From Vicia villosa (lineage: Eukaryota > Streptophyta > Magnoliopsida > Fabales > Fabaceae), in assembly GCF_029867415.1 (NCBI RefSeq), contig NW_026705786.1, positions 248,001 through 312,000 on the forward strand: 64,000 nt of DNA, in the 5' to 3' direction. The notes under the pieces were generated by a model that searched no databases, was not told the DNA's origin, and worked only from the letters and a program-made list of their open reading frames with translations. Below, in pieces: positions 45,480 through 57,142 of the stretch (the stretch's first letter is position 1; each line of letters starts with the position of its first letter). Both the position numbers and the translations under genes were made by a program.

Positions 45480-46089
45480 TTATGCTATAAACACACTAGT
45501 ATAAAATTGAGAATCATTTTAATTAACTACACTCTCCGTTTTACTATAATTTTTTATTTAAGTTATGTACATTTTTTTATAAATAATTAGTTGTGTTTGA
45601 TTTTAATAATAATATACGTTTTATTCAGTAAAACACTGTTATTAATTGTCGTTATATTTTTCATAATTCACTTGAAATCTTGAATAAATTTTCTATTATG
45701 ATGATAGTGTAATCATTAAAAAATATGATTGGTCTATTTTCAGACCATCTAATGACATGTGCTAGTAGGCTACTAAGTCAAATATGAGTGACACATGCCA
45801 GTCAACTTCTTAGAAGTTAGAATAGTTACAATTGTTTTCATTTTCTTAATCAAAGATCTCTTAATGTAATGGAAGGCCTACAATAACCTTCCTTTGAGTT
45901 AGAATAACCAAACTTGATCGTCCCAAGGGTCAAGTAGCTCAATTTATAGTTAAAAGGAAAATGAAACACAGATGATCGTCCCAAGGGTCAACTAGCTTAA
46001 AAAAATTTCAAAAAGAAATCAATTTACTTATAAATATATTATATAATATGTTTTTTTTATTTATCACCACCGGTTTAGTCCGATTCTAT
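45480..46089. other. Spacer between the two Pack-CACTA elements
   Basis: About 610 bases of AT-rich sequence. GATCGTCCCAAGGGTCAA is directly repeated at about 45917 and 45974. No gene seen. Confidence 0.5.
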
Positions 46090-47067
46090 CACTACTAGAA
46101 ATACACGTATTACCTGCGGAATTTCCTGGGACTTTATTAAATAAAATAAATTTCCTGCGGAACCAGCGTTGCAGCAAATTCCGTAGGAATACCTGCGGAT
46201 TTTACTGCGAAAAGTATATTTTAAACAAAATACCTAACAAAATTATAAAATCCGCAGGTAATTTCGCAGGAAACTTTCCTGCGGATCTTCCTGCGATTAT
46301 CAACTTCTATTAACACCACACTGTAATACAATATTCGCAGGTAATTCCGCAGGAAATTTTCCTGCGAAATTACCTGCGGATTTGACATTTCATTATTTAA
46401 ATTTATAAAAAAATTTTAATCATTATATTTTCTATTTTATAATTATATTTATGGTGTTTTTATATTTAGTTTAATTTTAATTTTTAATCTTAATTTTTTC
46501 AATGTTATTAATTATTTTTATAATATGTTTTAGTTAATTTTTAATAAAATAAATAAATGGTATGCAAATTTTAAATTATATATATAATTCTTGAACTTAT
46601 ATTTTAATAATAGGTATGATAGTTTTTAAAAAATAAAATTAAAAAAGTATTAAAAAAATAATAGGTATGAAAGTTTTTAAAAAATGTTTATGACGTATTT
46701 TAATTAAGTTTTAATTTTAATCTTAGTTTTTAATAAAACAAATGGTATGCAAATTTTGATATATATATTTATTTAATTCTTCAATTTATATTTTAATAAT
46801 AGTATGAAATTTTGAAAAATAAAATAAATGGTACCTTAAATTGTGATAAATTTGTATTAAGAAATTATCATATATTTTCACGAATGTTATGTAAATTTTC
46901 TTATGAATTATTCACAAATTTTTAAAATTTAGATACGTTTGTAAAACTGCTATTGGTTAAGTATGTTTTATACCTTGATAATCCTTGTTTATAAAATTTC
47001 TCATCTGAAAATAATTTTATAAAATATTTTTTTGTAATATTTTTAATAAATTTAAATAGAGAAAAGG

Positions 47068-47235
47068 GGTGATGCACTGACAGTGTAAAATAGTTTTACA
47101 CTGTTAACCAATCACAACCATGTATCCAATTCCATCACACTTTTATCTTTAAAATTTTTTAATGACATGGCAAATTGCTTGTTTTCTATTGGATGACAGT
47201 GTAAAACTGTTTTACACTGTCAGTGCATATCCATT
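47068..47235. mobile_element. Nested MITE with CACTGACAGTGTAAAA termini
   Basis: The left end GATGCACTGACAGTGTAAAA is the inverse of the right end TTTTACACTGTCAGTGCATA. Each arm also contains a shorter internal palindrome, AAAATAGTTTTACACTGT on the left and ACAGTGTAAAACTGTTTTAC on the right. It is about 165 bp and non-coding. Short repeats of this kind are common in legumes. Confidence 0.8.
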
Positions 47236-47449
47236 AAACCCATTTAAATATTTCTAAAAATAATAATATCTTTTATAAATTTTATCAAAAAATATTTCCT
47301 CTTATTAGACTCACATTACAAGGACCAAAACTGATATTGCCTCTTATAATCATAAATATAATAAATATAATATAATAAATTCCAATATTCCACACTTCTC
47401 ATTCTCTGCTTCAAAACTTGTTCGATTTTGCAGTACTCACTCTCCAATT

Positions 47450-47694
47450 ATGGCCAAAGGCGTGATATCTGATGACGAAGGTGAACCCTAGAAATCCTCT
47501 ATTTCATTCGTAGCTTATTGTTTTCCTCTTCTAAGTGCTTCTTGGTTCTAATCGGAACCCTAACTTTTTCGGTTGTTCTATGATGCAGATGAGGTTGAGG
47601 TTGAGATGGACGAGAGAGAGCCTGTTGATGGTGAAGAATTGGAAGAAGGAGGTCGAGATATGGACGAGGACGATGTGGATGAAGAAGAAGAGGG
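47450..47694 (+). pseudogene. Captured two-exon acidic N-terminal fragment
   Basis: ATG 47450 opens exon 1 (MAKGVISDDE, to 47480). A GT-AG intron follows, and exon 2 starts at 47589. The two exons join in frame to an acidic peptide with EVEVEMDEREPVDGEELEE and DMDEDDVDEEEE. A donor-like GGTATG follows near 47694. In-frame joining over a proper intron suggests the true 5' end of a host gene, with upstream untranslated sequence near 47390-47449. I do not recognise the gene. Confidence 0.5.
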
Positions 47695-48280
47695 TATGAA
47701 CTTTGATTGTTCTGAAGTGTTTTTGCTGTTTACAATTTCTATTGAGTTTTTTCTTACTTTTTGTTCTCACTGGCTGCGGATAATTTTTTAGAATACTGGG
47801 GATTTCAAATTAGGGTTTTCCCTTGCGGCATTGTTTGATTTTGGTATGAAATATGACTTATGTTAAGTGCTTGAAAGTTGTTTTTTATTAGATTGATGAT
47901 GCAATGAATTGTATACTGTAAATTTCAGGAAGGTGGAAGCAAAGTGAGATTTCCATGAGGCGAGTCTTACACCCATCTTGTAGTATACTTGTGTTACTGC
48001 ACCATGAGCCTGAATCTCATTTCCTATTAGGGACACATCAACGACATTAATTAGGTATTGTTAGTTAAAGTTGAAAATTACTCTTCTAATTAGGTATTGT
48101 TCTATTTTTGTAAATTTTAAAAATATATAGTTATATATAATATAATTTGGTCTATTTTAAAATCATGCTATCCTCATTGGGATTTTCTTCTATCTGGTTG
48201 CATCTTGGGATTTTCCTACTGTTGTAACACTGATTCATTTCCAGCCAAAGAGTTTTACCATGGTGTTATAGTATGACATT

Positions 48281-48507
48281 TTGGGTTCCTTGTTTGGACT
48301 ACCAAAATTGAGCTTAGAGATAAAAAATCTGAGACGAGTTCTCCAAGTTAGAATAGCAATTGAGGATTATTCTGCACCTACAACTGAAAGTAAGGCAGCA
48401 CAGGCTATGAGCATGCATCTGTATTTCCCGTGTGGGATCATTAGAGGAGCTCTTTCCAATTTGGGAATTCCATGTGCAGTTTCTACTGACATATCAAGCT
48501 CCAGCAT
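48281..48507 (+). pseudogene. Captured exon like TRAPPC6/Trs33
   Basis: The frame holds ESKAAQAMSMHLYFPCGIIR followed by GALSNLGIPCAVSTDISSSS and ends at a donor-like CATGTAAGT. This matches the C-terminal part of plant Trs33 (TRAPPC6), a subunit of the TRAPP vesicle-tethering complex. The normal end of the protein is missing and most of the N-terminal half is absent. The segment before ESKAAQ (RVLQVRIAIEDYSAPTT) may be the same gene or a fused piece. Confidence 0.7.
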
Positions 48508-50050
48508 GTAAGTATCTCCCTCCTCCCTCTCTCTTTTAGACACATGCGGAGATAAGAAAGGTTACTTAAGGGTAGATAAAAGTTCTGTTCCATTTGTCAT
48601 GTTTTCCGGATGCATAATTGCATGTGAATAATTCGATATGTTTGGAAAACTTTAAATAGGTTCTAGACTAGTTCACAGTCAATGGCCTACAGTGAGAAGT
48701 TCAGTTCCGTTCGATTTGTGATACAGTTTTTTAAAGTTCTGTTGTTCGATTTGTGATGCATAATTTTTTCTTAACTTGCTCAATAAGGTAGTAGAAGTCT
48801 TTCGAGTTTCTCTCGGACCTAGGTACCTTCACTCTGTATAGTTCTTCTTTGGTCTCTAGTTATACTACAGTATAGATGCAATTTTTGTGTTGGGGCAGTT
48901 TAGCTAGCATGGATATTCCTGATGTCCAAGTAGGTGTGGAGAGTAGGCTATGGTTGTTGAAATAATTATATATTTAAATATAACTGGCATATTTTCGTTT
49001 GAGACAATTTGTAAGTTTGTTTTCAGAATAATTGAAGGATATTCTTTATGAGTATAGAAGGTTGTGCTTTCTTTATCTATCTATATACATCCTTGCACGA
49101 TCTAAAAGTGAGTATCGTTTGAATGTAGAGATAATTGGCTATTTTTGTTAAAGTGCAAGTTACTTCTATCTATAGACTCAATATTAAGATTTGAGAACAA
49201 CCAGATGGGTTATATTGGCTAGCTTTACATTATGCAGGTTGCACCATGAAGTTGTTAAAGATGATCTAATTTGGTTCATGTCAAGACTACGAATGTAGCT
49301 GAGAGCTTACTTGACCTAGAGGTTCACTCTTAAACCAAATTTAAGATATTGGGTGACTTCCTTGAATAAACGGGCAACATTTTTGCGGAGAAACAAATTT
49401 ACCGCTTAACTAGGTTTTACCCATATTGTTTATTTTGACAAATATTAGCGCACTTTTGTATTTAAATCAATTTTGTTTTAGAAGCGTTTGCAAATGATGT
49501 TAAAAGTTACTTATGCTTAACACTGATTTAATTCTGTGAGGATAAAATACTCCGCTTATTATCTGATGCAACCCATATGTTACCTTTACTAGTATTTTGA
49601 TTTCTATTTCAATTTTGTATGAATAGTCTCTTTTGTGAGTGATTTAATCAATGATTTCTATTTCATGTATTTCATTGGTTTATAATTTCCACTCAAGATC
49701 AGACTGATTATTGTTTATTTATAATTTAACCATAGCTTACTTATCATAATTAGAATTGGTCCCTATTTGTACCAATGCTCATCCATTACATGTTAATAAC
49801 TGGCACATGATTTGGTTTGTTGAAGAAAACCACTCATGCATAACCATTACATATGTTAATAATTGGCACATGATTGGTTTGTTGAAGAAAACCACTCATG
49901 CATAACTGGTGCTTATATTTGTTTATCTTGTTTGTTTAGTATTAGTAGAAGCAATGCATATGTAGTTGAAGTGAGCCATTATATGCATGTATAATTATTG
50001 CATAGGAAAAATACTCTGTCTCAATTTAAAAACAAATATAATTTTTTTTA

Positions 50051-50341
50051 GGGTTAATGAACTTTTTGGTCCCTCTAAATATTGTAGATTTTGTTTTTAG
50101 TCCCTTCAAAATTTTCCTTTAAGTCGTCCCTTCAAAAATTTTCGTCTAAACTATTGGTCCCTAACGTCAAATTTGCTAGAGATTAGCTACGACTTTAGCC
50201 ACTGATTAGCTACGAAATTTGACGTTAGGGACCAATAGTTCGGAAGAAAAATTTTGAAGGGACGATTTCTTAAAGGAAAATTTTGGAGGGACTAAAAACG
50301 AAATCTGCAATATTTAAAGGGACGAAAAAGTTCATTAACCC
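50051..50341. mobile_element. Mutator-like MITE with 9-bp target duplication
   Basis: The ends GGGTTAATGAACTTTTTGGT and its inverse (near ACGAAAAAGTTCATTAACCC) extend into a long inverted repeat covering most of the 291 bp, centred near 50190. The nonamer TTTTTTTTA flanks it on both sides (50042-50050 and 50342-50350), a target duplication size typical of Mutator-like elements. Its low complexity slightly weakens that inference. It is non-coding and nested in Pack-CACTA-2, so it is younger than that insertion. Confidence 0.85.
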
Positions 50342-50590
50342 TTTTTTTTATTACTAAATACTCTTCCTGCGGATTTACCTGCGGTTTTTTCTGCGGATTT
50401 ACCTGCGGATTTTTTCTGCGGATTTACCTGCGGATTTTTCCTGCGGATTTACCTGCGGATCTTCATGCCGAAAATATTACCCACGAAGGTTTTACCTGGG
50501 AACCAAAATCCGCAGGAAAAACCGCAGGAAACACGTTTCCTGCGGAATTTTAACTAAAATCCGCAGGAAAACAGAGTATTTCTAGTAGTG

Positions 50591-51555
50591 TATGGTTATA
50601 AGTTTATGTGAAAATTTAGATCGATACAATTTTTTAAATGTGATTTTAACTTTTTTTTTCCAATAAAAATATGACAAATGTAAAAGAGGAAGAAGAGGGG
50701 AAATTGAGGAAGAAGACACGGTAAACAGATAGAGAAAGAGAAAAAAGAGACACAAAAGTGGAAATAGAAAAAGGGCGAGAGAGAAAGTTGCTTTTGAAAT
50801 TTGAATTAAAGTGAACATTGAAATGAGAGATAATAGGAAAATATCATTTAAATTGGACCAAGTGACATCATGAACTCATTCCAACCTAATGATCAAAGAC
50901 AAAAAAACAACAACTTTGTAATTGATATAGAACTAAATGACATAATTAGTTGCAAAAAGTAATTTTAGGACCAAAATTGCCCTCATTTTGGAGAGGTGGC
51001 AAAATTATAAGGAAGGGCAATTGCGAGTTTTCCAGAAATATAACTTTTCTTATATGGTATATTTCATTTTTCTATTTTAAAAATATTAAATGTTATATTC
51101 AATTAAAAATAAATTATAAAACATTATATAAAAAGTGTTTTTATATAAAAAATAAAATATAGACAATGTTATAATACGATGGAGGAATGAGATCAAGTGA
51201 CATCAGAACAAACCAACTGACATTTTAGCTTTATTTTCTGCATTTATACAGTTGTAGAGTACGTAGGAAAAACAAGTTAATACATATGTAAGTACAATTT
51301 TTAGAATCAGATGAAAGTGCAATTTTTGTAATAAGTTGAAAAGAGAATTGATAAATTATACAGTGATAAGTGTGATGATGGTAGGTGGTTCATTAACGTT
51401 TTTTGTTTGTAATTGTTTTGGTTTTAATAAGTTTTCTTTTTCATTTTTTTTCCTTATGTTGTTTTGGTCTTATGTTTTTTTTCGAGAAATTTTCGAGAAA
51501 TGATTGGAGAGAAAATGAGGATAAACCAAACCAACTGACATTTAATATGACATCT
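50591..51555. other. AT-rich region, left part of a duplicated block
   Basis: There is no gene. Segments near 51054-51170 and 51180-51470 recur farther right (53405-53522; 52966-53050, 54316-54420, 54530-54730). It contains purine-rich GAGAAAGAG runs near 50680-50800. Confidence 0.55.
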
Positions 51556-52022
51556 TTTTTTTGTGTAAGCAAGATATATTAATAAACGGAGAACTAAGGG
51601 TTCTCCAACCTGATTACACGAAGAAAACGGGGATTACCCGACAAAAAGAGAATTACAAACCAATTACGGCTACGACAAAAAATGCACGGGATCCTTACAA
51701 AACTCGTAGAAAGAGTAATTGGGGTGTGTAATTTTCCCGCAAAAAGACCACCTCCAGACCAAATGCTTAATATTCCACACGGTATTATTCACATTCCAAG
51801 CTTCCTTCCGAAAACAAGCTTCATTCCTCACCAACCAAATAGTCCAAGTAGTGGCAAGCCAAACCACTCCCAACTTCCTAACTTTAACTTTTTTACTACC
51901 GAAAAACAAGTGCCAATCCATAAAATTCGACAAACACTCGACATCTATATTATCCCCTTTACCAACCCAATTAGCTATCTCACTCCAAATATTTTTCACC
52001 ACCAAACAACCCAATTAGCTAT
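51556..52022 (-). mobile_element. LINE 3' end, 5' truncated
   Basis: On the minus strand an open frame (52014-51670) reads WLATTWTIWLVRNEACFRKE, then NIKHLVWRWSFCGK, which resembles the last part of plant LINE ORF2 after the zinc-binding RT region. About 100 bases downstream the minus strand ends in a short A run (TTTTTTTT on the plus strand near 51556). Strong 5' truncation is usual for LINE copies. No clear target duplication was found. Confidence 0.7.
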
Positions 52023-54820
52023 CTTAATTTGATTTGGATTTCAACGTTACAAATGATTTCAAATTTTCGTCTTCCAACTTTATTGTTGAACGGTTCTTTT
52101 AGTTTTCTACATTAAAAATAATTCCACTTTTATAAGTCCCGTCTTTTCAACTTTAATGTCGAACGGTTCTTTTGGAATTGCAGTGATAATTGCAGTGATT
52201 AAGAGGAAAAAGAATAACAGTAAAACAAGAATAAATTTGATCAATTTTGATTTGTCCAACTTTACTGTCCTACTTTTCTAATGAATTTTGATTTGTTAGC
52301 ATTATTTCTATATACGTTATAAAACACAAAGAGAGCATGATCTCAATTTGATCATTAATAAATTATATATTTAATTAAATTTAATCATATATTTAGTTAA
52401 TAAATTTGTTAGTTATTAATTTTATAAAATTTTCTAATATCTACAGTTTTTTTTTTAAATAACCATATTAGTTATAAAATAAAAAATAACCATATTAGTT
52501 ATAAAAAATTAGTTACAATCAATTAAATTAATTATCGTGAATATTACTCTAAATTTATATTTATATTTTTTAATATTTATTTTTTTATTTATTTAAAATA
52601 TATACAATTTCACGTTCTCCGTATTCCAAATTGCAAACCGTTTCTATACCCATTATTCTTGCAACCATCCAATTCTTCATGCCTCTAATATTTATAACCC
52701 TTCATACGTATTTATAACCCTTCATACGTGTTTTTCTATATCATCTTCTTCGCACAAAATACTCAAACATGGCCAAAACTGTGGAGAAAATTAGGTATAA
52801 TTTTTTTAATTAGATAAAAGTTCAATTTTTCTAGTCAGATAAAAGGAGAATAGATAAATTATACACTGATAAATGTGATGATGGTATTTTTTTTGTTATT
52901 GTTTTGATTTTTATTAGTTTTTTTTCTTCTATTCTATTATTTTGGTTTTTGTTTAGATACGATGGAGAATGAGATCAAAGTGACATCAGAAAAAACCAAG
53001 TGACATCTTAGCTTGATTTTCAACATTTATGTACTTTGCTAGGGTTTTCAACGAAACTCATCTAAACAAGGGAAAAACTGAGGATATGTAGGCAATAGAA
53101 GTTAATACAGATGTAAAAGAAAAAGAGTTCTATATCATTTTTGTTTATCTATTTTTTAATAGAATTTAAAGGAGGAAAAAGAATAAGAGTAAGACAAAAA
53201 TAAATAAAATTTAATCCGTTATATCACATTATATTTAATGAATTTTGATTTATTTTATTATTTTTATATATGTTAAAAATCACAAAAAAAAAAAACATAA
53301 TCATAGTTTGATCATTAATAAATTATATTATTTGTTAATTTCAATCATATATTTAGTTAACAAATTTGTTAGCTATTAATTTTATAAAATTTTCAAATTT
53401 CTACCGTATATTTCATTTTTCAATTTTAAAAATATTAAATGTTACACTCAATTAAAAATAAATTATAAAACATTATATAAAAAGTGTTTTTATATATAAA
53501 AAATAAATATATACAATGTTATTTTTATAAAAGGGGAACAAATGTTTTTATAAATAATAAGTGATCCAGATATTATTTATATACAAAAATATTTATAGGT
53601 ACGGGTTATGTCATTCCGCTAACATTTCACCTTCTATGTGTTGCGTACTTATACACTCTAATTTCTTTTTAAAAATAACTATATTTGTTATAAAACAAAA
53701 AATAACCATATTAGTTATAAAATAATTAGTTACAATCAATTAAATTAATTATCATAAATATTACTCTAATTTTTAATTTATGTTTTTAAATATTTATTTT
53801 ATCATATTATTTAAACTATATAAATGCACAGTCTGCCACATCAGCATGGTGTGCCCACAAAATTTCACGTGGCCATGTTAAACATTCAATTACTTTTGCA
53901 AAATCCCAAATAATTATTTTATTCTCCATTTTATTCTTTTTGTCTTGACAGTTTCAACGTTTTGTTTCCACAAATATTAGTTACCTGGTTTCAATCGTCA
54001 GTTACAATTTCACGTCCTCCATATACCAAATGCAAACCGTTTATGCACCCATTAATCTTTCAACCATCCAATTTATCATGCTTCTAATATTATAACCCTT
54101 CAAAAGTGTTTCTCTATATCAGCTTCTTCGCACAAAATACTCAAATATGGCCAAACTTATGGAGAAAATTAGGCATAATTTTTGTAATCAGATAAAAGGA
54201 GAATAGATAAATTATACATTGATAAATGTGATGATGGTAAGTTTGTTTGTTATTGTTTTGATTTTGGTGAGTTCTTTTTCTTCTATTCTATTATTTTGGT
54301 CTTATGTTGTTTAGATACAATGGAGGGATGAGATCAATCGACATTAGAACAAAGCAACAGACATCTGAGTTTGATTTTCTACATATATGTACTTTGCTAG
54401 GGTTTTCAAGAAAACTTATTTGAACAAGGGATAAATTTCCATCAGGGTTTCCAAATCTTTTTCTTTCATTTAATTTCTGCCATTTTTGTAAGTACAAATG
54501 TAGAGTACGTAGGAAATAGAAGTTAATACAAATATAAGTACAATTTTTGTAATCAGGTGAAAGTGAAATTGTTTTATTAAGATGAAAAGAGAATAGATAA
54601 ATTATACAGTGATAAGTGTGATGATGGTAGGTGGTTCATTTATGTGGTTTGTTTGTTATTGTTTTGGTTTTAATGAGTTTTCTTTTTCATTTTTTTTATG
54701 TAGTTTTGGTCTTAATTTTATAGAGAAATGAGATCAAGCTACATTGAGTTATTAAATGAATGAATGTTTTGTCTCTATATTAATTCTGTATGTTTATGCA
54801 TCTTTTTGATTATTGACAAA
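52023..54820. repeat. Diverged local duplications with small-gene-like 5' ends
   Basis: Several blocks are repeated at offsets of about 1.0-2.4 kb. The block CTTCTTCGCACAAAATACTC followed by ATGGCCAAA lies at 52768 and 54148, each giving a frame of only 14-19 codons (MAKTVEKIR, MAKLMEKIR). TACTTTGCTAGGGTTTTCAA lies at about 53033 and 54390. A block with ATAAATTATACAGTGATAAG and GTGATGATGG recurs at about 51350, 52855, 54205 and 54595. GTTACAATCAATTAAATTAA lies at 52511 and 53729. I see no complete gene; these look like decayed copies of a duplicated promoter and leader region. Confidence 0.6.
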
Positions 54821-55125
54821 AAGGGGGAGAACGTAGAATATTTTGAATTTATAGCAGTTTACCTGGACTAATGCCTCAAACATTTTTTATTTAATATATT
54901 TGTTAAATCATTTATTAAGAATAGGAAACTTCTGGATAAGAACACTTATAAGCTTTATCCGAACTTCTGATTCAAGGACACATGATCAAGGAAGTATTCA
55001 AATTTAAATCTTCTGATTATTAAACTTAGGGGGAGTTTCTAACTCAGAGGGAGTTTCTGATATCTCTTAAGTTAATTATTTATTCAAAATATATGAGTTT
55101 TTGTCATCATCAAAAAGAGGGAGAT
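54821..55125 (+). other. Sirevirus-like region upstream of the 3' LTR
   Basis: Purine runs ACAAAAAGGGGGAGA (54822), TTAGGGGGAGTTTCT (55027) and CAAAAAGAGGGAGA (55111) recur. Repeated polypurine tracts before the 3' LTR are characteristic of Sirevirus copia elements. No coding frame remains. Confidence 0.6.
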
Positions 55126-56217
55126 TGTTAGAACAAAGTTTGGTTCTACATCTTTGAAATAGTTTTAATGATAACAAACACATCACTTTAATAAGAACAT
55201 GTATGCTCCCTAATCGGTTATTTATGTTTCAGAAGTTCTGAAGCAGAAAATAATGAATTTTCATAAGCAGAAGGCTGCATTGAGGGAAGCTTATAAGAAG
55301 AAGATAGTCTGAACATTAGTCTCTCAGTATCAGAAAACTTCGTCGAGAGAGAGGTTTACAAGAATAAGAAGATCTAATATCTGAAGGAAGTTTATGAGAA
55401 CACGAAGTTCTGATGACTTTGAAGGAAGTCCGCAAGAACAAGAAGTATTTGCTACTTGATCTCCATTCTAAGAAGACCATGTTTTGAAATCCACTACAAC
55501 AAGCTCTCCAGGAACAAAGTAGTAAGGATGTTGATTGCTTACTTTTTAACCGTGATTTCTCAAAAGCAGAAGTTCTGATAATGCTCTGATATCGAAACGC
55601 TTCTTGCACCAATGCTGACATAATTCTCTGATACTCTTTTCCGTTATGAAGTATTAAATTCAAGATCGTCTCTTAACAGCTGAATCATCAATTCTCTGGA
55701 CATAATCTCTATATTTGGAAAGGTCTTAAATCATATTATTTCAACATTCCAAAATTGAAAAGTGTGTCTCTCAAACTGTTCAAAAGCTTCACTATATATT
55801 GAAGACACCACTGAAGTTAAAGACAAGAATTCTTACGAACAAACCATTACGAAAAGCTCTCAATTTACTATTCATTCTTTTATTGTTTTTGTGCATTGCT
55901 CTTAAACATTGTGTATACATCACAATTGTGATACAGCTTATTAGAAGCACTTTTGTAAACACATAAGATTAACTTTTGCTGTTATTGTTCCTTGAGAAAC
56001 CGGGTTGTGGTTTATCTCAAGAAGACTTTGATGGTTGTCATTGTGAACGTTGTTGTAATCAAGTTTGATTTAGTGGATTAAGTCCTCGTAAGAGAGAGGC
56101 AAAATCACCTTGGCGGGTGGACTGAAGTAGTTTGAGTTCAAACGAATCAGGATAACCTAACGTGTCATAAGTTTTTATTTTATCAAAAACCTAATCCAAC
56201 CCCTCTTATTGTGTTTT
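55126..56217 (+). mobile_element. Sirevirus-like copia LTR, about 1.1 kb
   Basis: It begins TGTTAGAACAAAGTTTGGTT directly after AAAAGAGGGAGAT. Near its end are CCTAATCCAACCCCTCTTAT and GTGTTTTTC, the usual final part of such LTRs. The exact right end is uncertain because chromovirus integrase sequence follows at about 56218 without a visible boundary. It is Pu/Py-rich with many TTCTGA/AAGTTCTGA repeats. ORFs inside are chance. Confidence 0.65.
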
Positions 56218-56404
56218 TCGAATCTTCAAGGATAACTTGACGGTTGATACATCACCTATGCGAATTGAGGACCGAGAAGTTAAGAAACTTCTTGGTAAGA
56301 AGATCGGTTTGGTAAAAGTGATTTGGGGAGGACCGGGTGATGGCAATGTGATGTGGGAACTCGAGATTAAGATGAAGGAATCATATCCGGAGTTGTTCAC
56401 TTGA
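56218..56404 (+). pseudogene. pol: Tekay-B integrase C-terminal fragment
   Basis: The frame reads KDNLTVDTSPMRIEDREVKK, LLGKKIGLVKVIWGG and VMWELEIKMKESYPELF, ending at TGA 56402-56404. This is the chromodomain-type end of Tekay/Del integrase, which directs integration to heterochromatin. Everything upstream is missing. It is followed by a PPT and an LTR, so it is a true 3' end. Confidence 0.85.
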
Positions 56405-56865
56405 GGTAATTTTTTAGGACGAAAAAATTTTAAGTGGGCGAGAGTTGTAACATCCCGATTTTTCTATTTTATTTATGTAGATAGCTATCTTATTATTAGT
56501 ATAATTATTTAATTATTACTTGGTGTGATGATTATTTATTTGTGTGACATAATGCTAATTGGGTTATTAGAATTACTGATAGAATAATGAGATAATAACT
56601 ATCGGGCCTAATTAATTGAAATAGAATTAATAAGAGAGTGGGTAGCTAAGCCCATTAGATTAAAGAAAGATAGTAAGAGGGATTAGGTTAGTTCTCACAA
56701 CTTTCACTCTTGAGAGAAGAGAAAGAGAAAAGAGGCCAAACCTAGAAGAAGAAGGAGAATCTACAAGTGTAACGCCCCATACTGCTTTCGGGATGATCAA
56801 CTGACTCCATAAACTAACACGAGTCTTTTCAGCATGCTTTAACCTCACTCGCACGCTTTCCAAGA

Positions 56866-56929
56866 AACTTCCTAGAAGGCCACCCATCCTTAAATTTCTC
56901 CAAGTCAAGCACGTTTAACTATGGAGTTC
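56866..56929 (-). other. 5S-rRNA-like segment in left Cassandra LTR
   Basis: On the minus strand it contains AACGTGCTTGACTTGG, related to 5S box A (AAGCGTGCTT), then AGGATGGGTGGCCTTCTAGG, related to box C. It is less conserved than the right copy. It might act as an RNA polymerase III internal promoter but is not an rRNA gene. Confidence 0.8.
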
Positions 56930-57142
56930 TTATGGAACGGGCTACAGAAAAGAAGATGCATCTTGTTGGTATAGGTAGTACCTATTAAACTTTATATGCA
57001 CTCCTTCAACCCTGCAGTCCCATACCTGCACGGCCTCAGGATCCCTCTCATTCCGATGTGGCGACCACTCCACGCCATCTCCGGCCACGAGTGTTACATG
57101 CGGTGCAACCACCCCTTGCCTTCTTCGGCCTCGGGTGTTACA

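Larger units (their letters stand above)
46090..50590. mobile_element. Pack-CACTA-2: second member of the same family
   Basis: The termini CACTACTAGAAATACACGTA and GAGTATTTCTAGTAGTG are the same as in Pack-CACTA-1. The flanking triplet TAT is present on both sides (46087-46089 and 50591-50593), a clean 3-bp target duplication. Subterminal CCTGCGGA arrays lie at 46108-46385 and 50368-50560. It has no transposase. The cargo differs from element 1: an acidic two-exon fragment and a TRAPPC6-like fragment. Two MITEs are nested inside, at 47068-47235 and 50051-50341. A related autonomous element elsewhere is presumed. Confidence 0.88.

Noticed and set aside
51682..52032. Plus-strand ORFs opposite the LINE fragment
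   Set aside because: The minus-strand frame matches LINE ORF2 motifs, so these are shadows.
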